This document shows, one piece after another, positions 1 through 9,036 of a stretch of 64,000 bases of DNA; position 1 is the first letter of the stretch, and every line of letters begins with the position of its first letter. The notes beneath the pieces were generated by a model. That model did no database searches. It was not told the origin of the DNA and worked only from the letters and a program-made list of their open reading frames with translations. The stretch comes from Micromonospora ureilytica (GTDB lineage: Bacteria > Actinomycetota > Actinomycetes > Mycobacteriales > Micromonosporaceae), in assembly GCF_015751765.1 (NCBI RefSeq), contig NZ_JADOTX010000001.1:1736001-1800000 (forward strand). The letters run 5' to 3'. A program made the translations under genes and the position numbers.

Positions 1-1
1 C

Positions 2-883
2 GGCCAGGTCAACTGCGCCAACGTCCATCTGGGCATGCTCGCCGTCCTCGCCGCGATCCGGGCCGACCGGGACACCAGCCTGCGGCGGATCCGCGAGATC
101 GGCGAGTCGCCGACGCCGGGCAGCCGTCCGCACGCGCTCGCCGCGTGGGCCCTGGCGGTGCTCGATCTGGTCGACGGCCGGCACGCCGAGGCCGCCGACC
201 GGCTGGCGTCGCTGGCCCGGCTCGGCACCGGTCGAGGTCAGGTCCTCGTGCAGGTGATGGCCACCCCGTACCTGGTGGAGGCGGCGGCGCACCTGGCGCA
301 CCGGCCGGCGGCGACGGCCGCGCTCGCCGCATACGACAGGTGGGCCAGCAGCACCGCGAGCCCGCTGCGCCGAGCCCTCTCCGCGCGGTGCCACGCGCTG
401 CTCGCCCCTCGGGGCGGTGCCGAGGCGGAACGGGATTTCCAGGCGGCGCTGCGCCTGCACCCGACGGAGGCCGGCACGTTCGAGCGGGCCCGCACGGAAC
501 TGCTCTTCGGCCAGGAGCTGCGCCGCAGTCGACGCCCTCGCGACGCGCGGACGCACCTGCACCAGGCCCGCGAGATGTTCAGCCTGCTCGGGGTGGAGCG
601 CTGGGCCGAGCAGGCCACCACGGAGCTGCGGGCGGCCGGCGAGTCCATCGGTCCGCCGGACCTACCCGCGGCGCGGCTGCTGACCGGCCAGCAACTGCGG
701 ATCGCCGAGCTGGTCGCCGAGGGTGCCACCAACCGGGAGATCGCCGCCCGGATGTTCCTCTCCACCCGTACGGTCGACCACCACCTGCGCAACGTGTTCC
801 ACCGGCTGGGCATCCGTTCGCGTACCGAGCTGGCCCGCGCGTTCACCGCCGAACGGCAGGTCGGTCTGGCCTCGGACCGGTGA
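2..883 (+). CDS. LuxR-family transcriptional regulator, C-terminal part
   Basis: The reading frame is open from the first bases of the window, so this is the 3' end of a longer gene. The visible 293 residues are an alpha-helical, Ala/Arg/Leu-rich stretch of the TPR-like kind found in large LuxR regulators. It is followed by a clear C-terminal LuxR helix-turn-helix in the last 65 residues (LTGQQLRIAELVAEG, TNREIAARMFLSTRTVDHH, LGIRSRTELAR). In actinobacteria such tails usually belong to AAA/NACHT-type LuxR proteins of about 900 residues. The N-terminal ATPase cannot be seen here, so that part is inferred. It ends 46 bp before the acyl-CoA dehydrogenase start. Its target is unknown. Confidence 0.85.
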   Translation, partial: GQVNCANVHLGMLAVLAAIRADRDTSLRRIREIGESPTPGSRPHALAAWALAVLDLVDGRHAEAADRLASLARLGTGRGQVLVQVMATPYLVEAAAHLAHRPAATAALAAYDRWASSTASPLRRALSARCHALLAPRGGAEAERDFQAALRLHPTEAGTFERARTELLFGQELRRSRRPRDARTHLHQAREMFSLLGVERWAEQATTELRAAGESIGPPDLPAARLLTGQQLRIAELVAEGATNREIAARMFLSTRTVDHHLRNVFHRLGIRSRTELARAFTAERQVGLASDR

Positions 884-903
884 CCGTCCGGCCTGGACGC
901 GTT

Positions 904-922
904 AAACTATCACCGCTAGTTT
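904..922. promoter_or_regulatory. palindrome at acyl-CoA dehydrogenase promoter
   Basis: AAACTA and TAGTTT form a perfect 6-bp inverted repeat around a 7-bp spacer, ending 7 bp before the ATG at 930. A TAAACT (-10-like) hexamer at 903-908 overlaps the left arm. The short distance to the start codon leaves little room for a ribosome site (only a weak GAG), so a very short leader is likely. A bound repressor, such as a TetR-type fatty-acid regulator, would block the promoter. The site is seen; the regulator is inferred. Confidence 0.5.
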
Positions 923-929
923 GAGCGTC

Positions 930-2078
930 ATGGACCTCACCCTCTCCGCCGAGCAGACGGCGGTCCGCCAGCTGGCCGCCGAGTTCGCCGACCGCGAGCT
1001 GCTGCCGCACGCGGCCGCCTGGGATCGCCGCGAATCGGTCGACCCCGCCATCGTCGGCACGCTCGGGGACCTGGGCTTCCTGGGACTGACCATCGCCGAG
1101 GCCGACGGCGGTTCCGGCGGCGACCACCTCGCGTACTGCCTGGTCCTGGAAGAGCTCGGCCGGGGCGACTCCGCGGTGCGCGGCATCGTCTCGGTCTCCC
1201 TCGGCCTGGTCGCCAAGTCGATCGCCGCGCACGGGAGCGCGGAACAGCGGGCCGAGTGGCTACCGAAGCTCTGCGCCGGCAGCGCGCTCGGTTGCTTCGC
1301 GCTGACCGAGCCGGACAGCGGCTCCGACGCGGCGGCACTGCGCACCCGTGCGGTCCGCGACGGCACCGACTGGTTGCTCACCGGCACGAAGACGTTCATC
1401 ACCAACGGCACCACCGCCGACGTCGCGCTGGTCTTCGCCCGCACCGGCGGCCCCGGGCACCGAGGAATCAGCGCGTTCCTGGTGCCCACCGACAGCCCGG
1501 GGCTGACCCGGCGGGAAATCCACGGCAAGTTCGGTCTGCGCGGCCAGGCCACCGGCGAGCTGGGCTTCGACGAGGTACGCGTGCCCGACACGGCCCGCCT
1601 CGGCGCCGAGGGCGCCGGGTTCCGGCTGGCCCTGGCCACCCTCGCCAAGGGCCGGATGTCGGTGGCCGCCGGGTCTGTCGGCATCGCCCAGGGCTGCCTC
1701 GACGCGGCGGTCGGCTACGCCGGGCAGCGGACCCAGTTCGGCAAGCCGATCGCCGGGCACCAGCTCGTCCAACAACTGCTCGCCGCCATCGCGGTGGACA
1801 CCGCCGCCGCCCGGCTGCTGGTGTGGCAGGTGGCCGACCTGATCGACCGCGACCAGCCGTTCGCCACCGAGGCGTCGATGGCCAAGCTCTTCGCCAGCGA
1901 GGCCGCCGTCCGCGCGGCCAACAACGCGGTCCAGGTGTTCGGTGGGTACGGCTACATCGACGAGTACCCGGTCGGCAAGTACCTGCGCGATGCCCGGGTG
2001 GCCACCCTCTACGAGGGCACCAGTCAGATCCAGCAACTCCTCATCGGACGCGCGCTCACCGGCGTCAACGCCTTCTAG
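930..2078 (+). CDS. acyl-CoA dehydrogenase
   Basis: 382-residue flavoprotein of the acyl-CoA dehydrogenase family, which oxidises an acyl-CoA to the trans-2-enoyl-CoA and passes electrons to ETF. The N-terminal helical, middle beta and C-terminal helical domains are all present. Signatures include CFALTEPDSGSDAA, TGTKTFITNG, and near the C-terminus the catalytic glutamate in TLYEGTSQIQ. I chose ATG 930 (MDLTLSAEQ) because it starts at the family's usual N-terminus; an in-frame TTG lies at 921. A MaoC-type hydratase follows 17 bp downstream, so the pair would carry out dehydrogenation and hydration of one acyl-CoA. Substrate chain type cannot be read from the sequence. Confidence 0.93.
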   Translation: MDLTLSAEQTAVRQLAAEFADRELLPHAAAWDRRESVDPAIVGTLGDLGFLGLTIAEADGGSGGDHLAYCLVLEELGRGDSAVRGIVSVSLGLVAKSIAAHGSAEQRAEWLPKLCAGSALGCFALTEPDSGSDAAALRTRAVRDGTDWLLTGTKTFITNGTTADVALVFARTGGPGHRGISAFLVPTDSPGLTRREIHGKFGLRGQATGELGFDEVRVPDTARLGAEGAGFRLALATLAKGRMSVAAGSVGIAQGCLDAAVGYAGQRTQFGKPIAGHQLVQQLLAAIAVDTAAARLLVWQVADLIDRDQPFATEASMAKLFASEAAVRAANNAVQVFGGYGYIDEYPVGKYLRDARVATLYEGTSQIQQLLIGRALTGVNAF

Positions 2079-2095
2079 CTGTAGGGAGACCTGGC

Positions 2096-2560
2096 ATGAG
2101 AGTGTTCACCTCGTTCGAGGAGTTGGCCGCCGCCACCGGCGAGAGCCTCGGACCCGGCCCGTGGCAGCGCATCGAGCAGAGCCGCGTCGACCTCTTCGCC
2201 GACGCCACCGACGACCACCAGTGGATCCACCTCGACCCGGTCCGTGCCGCGGCGGGGCCGTTCGGCGGGACGATCGCGCACGGGTACCTCACCCTGTCGC
2301 TGTTGCCCGCGTTGGCGGGCGGGCTCTACCGGGTCGAGGGGGTGGCGATGGGGGTCAACTACGGGCTGAACCGGGTGCGTTTCCCCGCGCCGCTGCGGGT
2401 CGGCGCCGCCGTGCGCGCCACCGCCACCATCGCCGACGTGTCGCCGGTGAGCGGCGGCGTGCAGCTGGTCGTGACGGTCACAGTGGACAGCGACAGCGGC
2501 GGCAAGCCCGTCTGCGTGGCCGAGACCGTGAGCCGGCTCTACCGCGCCGCGCAGCAGTGA
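2096..2560 (+). CDS. MaoC-family (R)-specific enoyl-CoA hydratase
   Basis: 154-residue single hot-dog-fold protein of the MaoC/PhaJ type, expected to hydrate trans-2-enoyl-CoA to the (R)-3-hydroxyacyl-CoA. The hydratase-2 signature is visible at about residues 38-63: FADATDDHQWIHLDP followed by GPFGGTIAHGYLTLS, with the catalytic Asp and His. The ATG at 2096 has a GGGAG ribosome site at 2084-2088. It lies 17 bp after the acyl-CoA dehydrogenase and is surely co-transcribed with it. A strong hairpin follows the stop codon, so the operon ends here with two genes. Confidence 0.9.
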   Translation: MRVFTSFEELAAATGESLGPGPWQRIEQSRVDLFADATDDHQWIHLDPVRAAAGPFGGTIAHGYLTLSLLPALAGGLYRVEGVAMGVNYGLNRVRFPAPLRVGAAVRATATIADVSPVSGGVQLVVTVTVDSDSGGKPVCVAETVSRLYRAAQQ

Positions 2561-2604
2561 GGCCGGTGGTGCCTTCCTGCACCGCCTCCTGAGCGCCTCC
2601 GCAG

Positions 2605-2644
2605 GCTGAGAGGCGGGGACGAGATCCCGTCCCCGCCCCTCAGC
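2605..2644 (+). terminator. strong intrinsic-type hairpin
   Basis: A 17-bp stem with one mismatch (left arm 2605-2621, right arm 2628-2644) closes a 6-nt loop, 45 bp after the MaoC stop. There is no U-tract, as is usual in actinobacteria. It ends the acyl-CoA dehydrogenase/hydratase operon. Confidence 0.8.
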
Positions 2645-3025
2645 TGTCGAGAGTGGGCACCCCGGTCGCCCGGGTCGTCCTGGCAGTCGATGCGCAACGA
2701 CCCTTATCGGCTCGTCCGCGTCTACCTTTCCTGGGCTGCTAACGCTTCGGATAGGCGCTGCCGCGATAGGGAACTCGTAAACGACAAGAATCCCCCTCGT
2801 CTATCCGGGATTGCGTGACACCCCCCGATCCCGGAACGACCATCAGTGCTGCGGATAACAACGCCGACGCCGTTTCTGGCCTGCATCACACACCCCCTCC
2901 CGGTCCTCCTCCGTGTCGCCGATCGCGTCGGGCTGTCGAACGTGGCCGCACGCCTAGTTGCGCTGTGGCTGCTACCCGACACTCGCCGATCGGCGTCCAC
3001 GGAACTAGATATAGTCGCTGATGGA

Positions 3026-3060
3026 TTGTTTGCCAATCATGTCGCCAGGCTGACAAACAA
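3026..3060. promoter_or_regulatory. inverted repeat in front of the HTH-NTPase-WD40 gene
   Basis: TTGTTTG (3026-3032) and CAAACAA (3054-3060) are perfect inverted arms; extended to 10 bp they match at 9 positions. The repeat ends 20 bp before the GTG start at 3080. The next gene encodes its own N-terminal helix-turn-helix, so self-regulation is possible but inferred. The rest of the 2645-3079 gap is unusually AT-richer and holds no gene I can support. Confidence 0.4.
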
Positions 3061-3079
3061 CTCTGTGACGGGGGACAAC

Positions 3080-6000
3080 GTGGGAAGACCTGAGCGGCCG
3101 CTCGACCCGGAGGCAGGCGCGCTGGAGCGGTTCGCGCTCGACCTGCGCCAGTTGCGAACAAAGGCGGGCGGGCCGACGTACCGCCAACTGGCCAGGCGTG
3201 CGCACTTCTCGGTGACCACCCTGGCGAAGGCGGCCAGCGGTGACACCGTGCCGAGCCTTCAGGTGACACTGGCGTACGTGGCCGCCTGTGATGGCGATCT
3301 GGCCGAATGGACCGAACGGTGGCACAGCCTGATCGCAAGCGTGACGTCCGCCGAGACGACGGGGGTCGGCCGCGGGCCGTACTGGGGAATGGCGGCGTTC
3401 CAGCCGGAGGACTCAGAATGGTTCTTCGGACGCGAGCGCATGGTGGCCCAGCTGTGTGAAATGCTCACCCGCCTACGATTCGTCGCGGTTTTCGCCCCGT
3501 CCGGCGCGGGCAAGTCATCCCTGCTCCGGGCGGGTCTGTTAGCGACAGTGGCCGAGAATCCCGTCAAGGGTCAGCCGGCCTGGGCCACGGTGCTGATGAC
3601 GCCCGGCGAACATCCAATCGAAGAGCTCGCGCTCCAACTCGTGAATGAGCAGGACCTGGCTCGGGACGCGGTCCAGCGCCAGTTGGCCGATGATCCGGCG
3701 AACATCCGCGCGACGATCGAGCACATTCTCGATTCCCGTCCATCGGTCGCGAACATGCTCATCGTGGTGGACCAGTTCGAGGAGCTCTTCACGCTCTGCC
3801 GGGACGAGGAGGAGCGGTCGGGGTTCATTGCCGCGCTGCTCGCCGCAGCGGAGGTTTCCAGGGCGCGCGTGGTGCTGGGAGTGCGGGCCGACTTCTATGG
3901 ACGGTGTGCGGCCTACCCGGCCCTGGTGGCCGCTCTCCATGAGCACCAGTTGTTGATCGGCCCGATGGACGACGAGGACCTACGGCGGACGATCACCGGC
4001 CCCGCCGAGCGCGCCGGACTGCTGGTGGATCCGGCGTTGGTGGAGATGGCCGTAGCGGACGTTGGCGGTCAGACGAATGCGCTACCGCTGCTGTCCCACG
4101 CGCTTCTGGAGACGTCGCGTCTGCGGCAGGGCAAGCGGATCACACTGGCCCACTACCGCGAGTCGGGTGGCGTGAACGGCGCCATCACCCGTACCGCCGA
4201 AGGGGTGTACGCGCAGTTCGACGAGGGGCAGCGAGGGCTGGCACGGTACGTCTTCCTGCGCCTGACCGCCCTCGGTGACGGCACCGAGGACACTCGACGG
4301 CGGGCACCACTCGCCGAGTTGGTAGGTGGCGCCGACCCGTTGGCCGCGGCTGGGGTGCTGGGTAGGTTGACGGCCGCGCGGCTGGTCACGGCGGACGACA
4401 AGGGCGTCATGGTGACCCACGAGGCCCTGATCCAGGAGTGGCCGCGGCTGCGTCGCTGGCTGACCGAGGATCGGGCGCTGTTGCGCTCTCACCGCAGGCT
4501 GACGGAAGCCGCCGCCGAGTGGAGTCGGCACGACCGGGTGGACGGATTCCTGTATCGGGGGGTCCAGTTGGCGCTCTGGGGGGCCCACCAGGTGATGGAC
4601 CTCAGCGACCTGGAACGGGACTTTCTGGCGACCAGCCGGGCCCGAGAAGCCCGGCGCCGGACGGCCCGGCGACGGCGGACCAGCGTGGCATTGACCGGGC
4701 TCGCGGCAACCGTTGTCGTGGTGAGCGTCCTCGCGGCGGTGGCGCTGGTGCAGGCGAACCGGGCGGCCGCCGAACGAGACCTCGCTGTTTCGCGGCAGCT
4801 GACGGTCGAGGCCAGTAACCAACTGCAGATCGATCCGCAACAGGCGCAGCGCCTCGCCAGACGTGCTCTGACCACACGCCCGACCCTCGACGCGGAGATG
4901 GTGCTCCGCCAGGCCGCTGTCGACGACCGGCTGCAGGCGGTTGTGCCGATGAGCAGCAAGAAGGCCCTGGGCGTGGCATTCAGTCCGGACGGAAGGCGGG
5001 TGGCCGCCACCGGGACGGATGGCGAGGTGCGGGTGTGGAACTGGGCCGCGCACGGTGTCTCCGGACCGGGCCTGGCCCTCGCCGGCGGACCCGAGGGGCA
5101 GGTCTGGAGTCCGATGTTCAGCCCGGACGGGAAACGACTGGTCATCGCCGGCTCGGACGGCACCGTCCGGATCTGGCAGGTCGATGGAACCGCTGAGCCC
5201 ATCGTCCTACGCGGGCACGAGGGCCCGGTGTGGGGCGTGGCCTTCAGCCCCGACGGACGGTTGGTCGCCAGTGCTGGCGAGGACACCACAGTGCGGGTCT
5301 GGGATGCCCGCGGCGTCGACCGACCGGTGGTGCTGCGTGGGCACACGAAGGTCGCGGTCGGTGTGGCCTTCAGCCCGGACGGGCGCCGGTTGGCCAGCAG
5401 CGGCCACGACGCGACGGTACGGCTCTGGGATCTGGCCACGCGATCCACCAAGACGATTCTTACCGGGCCACGCGCGGGCACCAGGACATTGGTGTTCAGC
5501 CAGGACGGCACCCGCCTGGCCTGCTCCAGCGCCGACGGTACGGCGTGGGTGTGGCCGCTGACCGGGCCGGTGGCTCCGGTGGTGCTGCGGGGGCATGAGG
5601 GCACTGTGGAAGGGCTCGCGCTGAGCCCGGACGAGCGGTGGATCGCGACCACCAGTGACGATCTGACCGTACGGATCTGGAACGCCAACGGCGCCGGTGA
5701 CCCTTTGGTGCTGCGCGGCCACACCAACCGGGTCTGGGCGTTGGCGTTCAGTCCGGATGGCTCCCGGCTGGTGAGCGCGGCCGACGATGGGACGCTACGG
5801 ATCTGGGATCCGGGCAGCGATCGTCTGATTCTGCGGGGCCACACGAAGGCCACCTGGTCCGCCGCGTTCACCCCGGACGGGCAGCGGGTGGTCAGCGGCG
5901 GCGAGGATGGCACGGTACAGGTCTGGAACCTGGCCACACCGGCAGTGCCTCGGGTGCTGGGCCGCCACGACGGCGACGTCTACGGTCTCACCGTGAGCCC

Positions 6001-6724
6001 GGACGGGACGAGTGTGGCTACCGGCGGCCGCGACGGCAGCGTGCGAGTTTGGGACCTCGCCGGCAGACATGACCCGGTGGTGCTCCGCGGGCACGAGAAG
6101 CAGGCGTGGATCGCCGACTTCAGCCCTGATGGCCGTCGCCTGGCCAGCGTCAGCAACGACAGGAGCCTGCGAATCTGGGACCTCACCGGCCAGAGCGGCC
6201 CGGTGGTCCACCGAGTCGCCGAAGAGATCCGGTACGCCGCCTTCAGCCCGGACGGCAGGAAGGTCGCCACGGCTGGCGCGGAGGGCACCCTACGGATCTG
6301 GGACGCCCTCGGCACGGCGGCACCTCTGCTCCTTCCCGGTCACGAGGGACTGGTCTGGGCCGTGGCCTTCAGCCCGGACGGACAACGCGTCGCCAGCGCC
6401 GGTTTCGACGGCACAGTGCAGATCCACTCCGTCACGAACGCCATCCCTCCGATGACACTGCGAGGACACGAGGGTCCGGTCTGGCACGTGTCGTTCAGCC
6501 CGGACGGGCAATGGGTGGTCAGCTCCGGGAAGGACGGCACCGCTCGGCTGTGGCGCGCGTCGGAGGCCGCGCAGTCCGTGACGTTCGAGGGCTTCGGTGC
6601 TTCCGTGGAGACCGTCGACTTCAGCCCGGACGGCGAGCGGCTCGTCTCGACCCACGACGACGGTACGGTGCGTGTCTGGCCCTGCCGCGCGTGTGCTCCG
6701 GTCCACAGCCTGCTGGCGCCGTGA
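3080..6724 (+). CDS. HTH - STAND-type NTPase - WD40 repeat protein
   Basis: 1214 residues. Residues 16-65 form a Cro/C1-like helix-turn-helix (YRQLARRAHFSVTTLAKAAS). A novel-STAND NTPase follows, with Walker A APSGAGKSS (139-147) and Walker B MLIVVDQFEEL (about 226-236). One hydrophobic, probably membrane-spanning segment lies near residues 535-560. The remaining half is 14 WD40 repeats (FSPDG...VRVWD), which is enough for two seven-bladed propellers. STAND proteins are ATP-driven switches whose repeats sense a ligand; some bacterial ones act in phage defence, others in signalling. GTG 3080 has a GGGGG ribosome site at 3070-3074; GTG 3065 is an alternative start. Codon 154 is a rare TTA. No effector nuclease or protease domain is visible. 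It appears to be a single-gene unit. Confidence 0.88.
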   Translation: MGRPERPLDPEAGALERFALDLRQLRTKAGGPTYRQLARRAHFSVTTLAKAASGDTVPSLQVTLAYVAACDGDLAEWTERWHSLIASVTSAETTGVGRGPYWGMAAFQPEDSEWFFGRERMVAQLCEMLTRLRFVAVFAPSGAGKSSLLRAGLLATVAENPVKGQPAWATVLMTPGEHPIEELALQLVNEQDLARDAVQRQLADDPANIRATIEHILDSRPSVANMLIVVDQFEELFTLCRDEEERSGFIAALLAAAEVSRARVVLGVRADFYGRCAAYPALVAALHEHQLLIGPMDDEDLRRTITGPAERAGLLVDPALVEMAVADVGGQTNALPLLSHALLETSRLRQGKRITLAHYRESGGVNGAITRTAEGVYAQFDEGQRGLARYVFLRLTALGDGTEDTRRRAPLAELVGGADPLAAAGVLGRLTAARLVTADDKGVMVTHEALIQEWPRLRRWLTEDRALLRSHRRLTEAAAEWSRHDRVDGFLYRGVQLALWGAHQVMDLSDLERDFLATSRAREARRRTARRRRTSVALTGLAATVVVVSVLAAVALVQANRAAAERDLAVSRQLTVEASNQLQIDPQQAQRLARRALTTRPTLDAEMVLRQAAVDDRLQAVVPMSSKKALGVAFSPDGRRVAATGTDGEVRVWNWAAHGVSGPGLALAGGPEGQVWSPMFSPDGKRLVIAGSDGTVRIWQVDGTAEPIVLRGHEGPVWGVAFSPDGRLVASAGEDTTVRVWDARGVDRPVVLRGHTKVAVGVAFSPDGRRLASSGHDATVRLWDLATRSTKTILTGPRAGTRTLVFSQDGTRLACSSADGTAWVWPLTGPVAPVVLRGHEGTVEGLALSPDERWIATTSDDLTVRIWNANGAGDPLVLRGHTNRVWALAFSPDGSRLVSAADDGTLRIWDPGSDRLILRGHTKATWSAAFTPDGQRVVSGGEDGTVQVWNLATPAVPRVLGRHDGDVYGLTVSPDGTSVATGGRDGSVRVWDLAGRHDPVVLRGHEKQAWIADFSPDGRRLASVSNDRSLRIWDLTGQSGPVVHRVAEEIRYAAFSPDGRKVATAGAEGTLRIWDALGTAAPLLLPGHEGLVWAVAFSPDGQRVASAGFDGTVQIHSVTNAIPPMTLRGHEGPVWHVSFSPDGQWVVSSGKDGTARLWRASEAAQSVTFEGFGASVETVDFSPDGERLVSTHDDGTVRVWPCRACAPVHSLLAP

Positions 6725-6756
6725 CCAAGGACGTCCGCGACGAGCGGATGCCGGGG

Positions 6757-6787
6757 GCGGTGCCGGGCCACCGGGGCCCGGCACCGC
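6757..6787. terminator. bidirectional hairpin between convergent genes
   Basis: A perfect 11-bp stem (GCGGTGCCGGG at 6757-6767, CCCGGCACCGC at 6777-6787) with a 9-nt loop sits between the WD40 gene and the convergent esterase gene, so it can serve both. Confidence 0.75.
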
Positions 6788-6797
6788 GCGGGTGGGA

Positions 6798-7952
6798 TCA
6801 GGCGACCGTGCAGGCGGTGCCGTTGAGGGTGAACGCGGACGGTCGGCCGGTACTGCCCGTGTGGGTTGCCTGGAAGCCGATGTCGACCGACGTGTTCGGC
6901 GCGATCGTCGCGTTGTAGGAGACGTTGCGGGCGGTCACCGCTCCACTGGACGGGGAGTAGCTGGCGTTCCAGCCACTGGTGATGGTCTGCCCACCGGGCA
7001 GCGTGAACGTCAGGGCCCAGCCGTTGACCGGCGTGCTGCTCGTGTTCGTCAGCGAGACCGACGCGGTGAGACCGCTGTTCCAGGCGTTGACCGTGTACGC
7101 GACGCGGCAGTCACCGGACGGCGGGGGAGTGGTCGGCGGGGGAGTGGTGGGTGGGGGAGTGGTGGGTGGGGTCGTGGTCGGAGGCGTGTCGCCCCCGATG
7201 CTGCCCGGCACCGCACGGAGAGCGTCGTACCAGGCGGCGGCCATCTTGCGGTAGCCGGTGGCGTTCGGGTGCACCCCGTCGGCCAGGTCGCTGAGCGTCA
7301 GGGCGCCGTACATGTCGACCAGGTGTACGCGTTTGCCGGCGGCGGCCCGGCTCTGCACGATTCCGGGGATCGCGGCGTTGTAGCCCCGGACCTGGTTGTC
7401 CGCGCCGGACTTCGGGATGATCGTGGCGACGAATACGTCCGCGGTCGGGGCGGCGTTGGTGATCCGGTCGACGAGCGTGGCGAGCCGGGACGGGGCACCG
7501 GACGTGTCGCCGTACATGTCGTTGGTGCCGATGTGCAGCAGCACGGTCCGCGGGTTCGTGGCCCGCAACCAGTTCACCACGTTGGCGTCGATCTGGGCGA
7601 TGGTCCAGCCGGAGTGGCCCTGGTGGTCGTGGTCGCCGAGGCTCGCTGGGCCGTTGAACTGGGAGCCGACGAAGTCGATCCGGTAACCACCGGACGTGAA
7701 CCGCTGCCACAACTCGATCCGGTAACCGCCGGGAACGTTGAAACCGTCGGTGATCGAGTCACCGAGCGGCATCACGCGTACGCCGCCGTTGGACTCGGCG
7801 CTCGCGGGGGTGGTCGCGATCGGCACGGCGGCGACCATGGCGGCGACGGCGGCCACGGCCGTCCACCATCGGCGGGCCCGCCGGGGCCTCGACGTCGTCG
7901 CGCCGCCGGTCGGTGCGGGAGGGAGGGCTTGGACGAGGGTCGGACTGCGCAT
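6798..7952 (-). CDS. secreted SGNH esterase (CE3-like) with CBM2
   Basis: 384 residues. A Sec-type signal peptide (basic RRARRWW, hydrophobic Ala/Val core, TTPASA cleavage near 52) leads to an SGNH hydrolase domain. Its block I is MPLGDSITDG with Ser66, then HIGTND and a C-terminal block with ADGVHPN, resembling acetylxylan esterases of family CE3. A Pro/Thr linker with repeated TTPPP units joins a C-terminal CBM2 of about 103 residues, which would bind cellulose or xylan. The expected role is removing acetyl groups from xylan outside the cell. ATG 7952 is preferred over TTG 7979 because AGAGGA lies upstream of it. The CBM2 is nearly the same as that of the CE1-like esterase at 21606. CE3 specificity is inferred. 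Confidence 0.88.
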   Translation of the reverse strand: MRSPTLVQALPPAPTGGATTSRPRRARRWWTAVAAVAAMVAAVPIATTPASAESNGGVRVMPLGDSITDGFNVPGGYRIELWQRFTSGGYRIDFVGSQFNGPASLGDHDHQGHSGWTIAQIDANVVNWLRATNPRTVLLHIGTNDMYGDTSGAPSRLATLVDRITNAAPTADVFVATIIPKSGADNQVRGYNAAIPGIVQSRAAAGKRVHLVDMYGALTLSDLADGVHPNATGYRKMAAAWYDALRAVPGSIGGDTPPTTTPPTTPPPTTPPPTTPPPSGDCRVAYTVNAWNSGLTASVSLTNTSSTPVNGWALTFTLPGGQTITSGWNASYSPSSGAVTARNVSYNATIAPNTSVDIGFQATHTGSTGRPSAFTLNGTACTVA

Positions 7953-8016
7953 GGGACTTCCTCTGGTGGGGGTGCGCAATACATTAACACTCGTCTATGA
8001 AGTGGAGGTGAGTCGC

Positions 8017-9015
8017 TCAGGCCCCGACCGGGTGTAGCACCGAGCCCAGCCAGCGCAGCTGACGCCGGACGTGGACGGCCTCGCCACCCTCGTGGCCGTT
8101 GAACGGGTAGACGTGCATCTCCCGCTCAGGTGGGACCGGCCGCCCATTCGCGGCGCCGTAGTGGTTGTAGGCGGCGAAGGCGGTTCGCGGTGGGCAGACC
8201 GTGTCGCGCCGGCCGACCCCGAACTGCGCAGGCGCCGTCGCCCGACGCGCGAAGCTCACCCCGTCGACATAGGACAGGGTGCGCCACACCGCCTCCTCGG
8301 CCTCCCGGTGCACCGCCAGGTACCTGGCGATCTCGCCGTACGGCGCGAGGTCGGTGAGCGCGACGGCCCGGCGCATGTCGCAGAGGAACGGGGCGGTGGT
8401 CAGCGCCGCGCTGAGATCGTCGACGAGACCGGCCACCGCCAAGGCGATGCCGCCGCCCTGGCTGTTGCCGACCACGGTGACCCGGTCACCCTCGACCCCC
8501 GGCAGCGCCCGGACCGCCTCGACCGCCCGGACCGCGTCGGTGATCAGGCGGCGGTAGTGGTAGGTCCGCGGATCGAGGATCCCCCAGGTGACCGGCCAGG
8601 GCCCGCCGGGCGCCCCGTGCGGGTCCGGGGTGTCCCCGGCGCCGTACTGCCCCGCCTGGCCCCGGTTGTCCATCAGCAGGTGCGCGTACCCGGCAACCGG
8701 CCACGTCAGCCGCTCGTGGGGCAGGCCACGGCCGCGACCGTAGCCGGCGTACTCGACCACGGCCGGCAGCGGCTCTCGAACACCAGCCGGCCGGGTGTAC
8801 CAGGCGCGTACGGGGTCACCGCCGAACCCGGCGAACGTGACATCCCAGGAGTCGAGCAGCCGCAGCTCGGTGGGCTCGGGACGGACGTCGACGAGCACCG
8901 GCACGGCGTCCGCCTCGGCGAGCGTGTCCCGCCAGAACTCGTCGAAGTCGTCGGGCTCGGCGACCTCGGGCGCGTACCGCTGGAGTTCGTCGAACGTGAA
9001 GGCGGAGTGGGGCAC
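8017..9015 (-). CDS. acetyl xylan esterase / cephalosporin-C deacetylase family (CE7)
   Basis: 332-residue alpha/beta hydrolase of the AXE1/CE7 type, which removes acetyl groups from xylo-oligosaccharides. The nucleophile is Ser185 in GNSQGGG, an RGQxG-type motif appears in DNRGQAGQYG, and the catalytic histidine is in NGHEGG near the C-terminus. There is no signal peptide, so it should act in the cytoplasm on imported acetylated oligosaccharides, complementing the secreted esterases. It starts 21 bp after the LacI gene and is co-transcribed with it, away from the GH3-ABC operon. Length is normal for CE7. Confidence 0.9.
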   Translation of the reverse strand: MPHSAFTFDELQRYAPEVAEPDDFDEFWRDTLAEADAVPVLVDVRPEPTELRLLDSWDVTFAGFGGDPVRAWYTRPAGVREPLPAVVEYAGYGRGRGLPHERLTWPVAGYAHLLMDNRGQAGQYGAGDTPDPHGAPGGPWPVTWGILDPRTYHYRRLITDAVRAVEAVRALPGVEGDRVTVVGNSQGGGIALAVAGLVDDLSAALTTAPFLCDMRRAVALTDLAPYGEIARYLAVHREAEEAVWRTLSYVDGVSFARRATAPAQFGVGRRDTVCPPRTAFAAYNHYGAANGRPVPPEREMHVYPFNGHEGGEAVHVRRQLRWLGSVLHPVGA

Positions 9016-9036
9016 GGGTCCTCGCAGGGGCCGGGG

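Noticed and set aside
4489..5937. 482-codon open frame antisense to the WD40 repeats
   Set aside because: It is the mirror of a GC-rich repetitive gene; its sequence is low-complexity Arg/Ser/Pro and has no ribosome site or family match.
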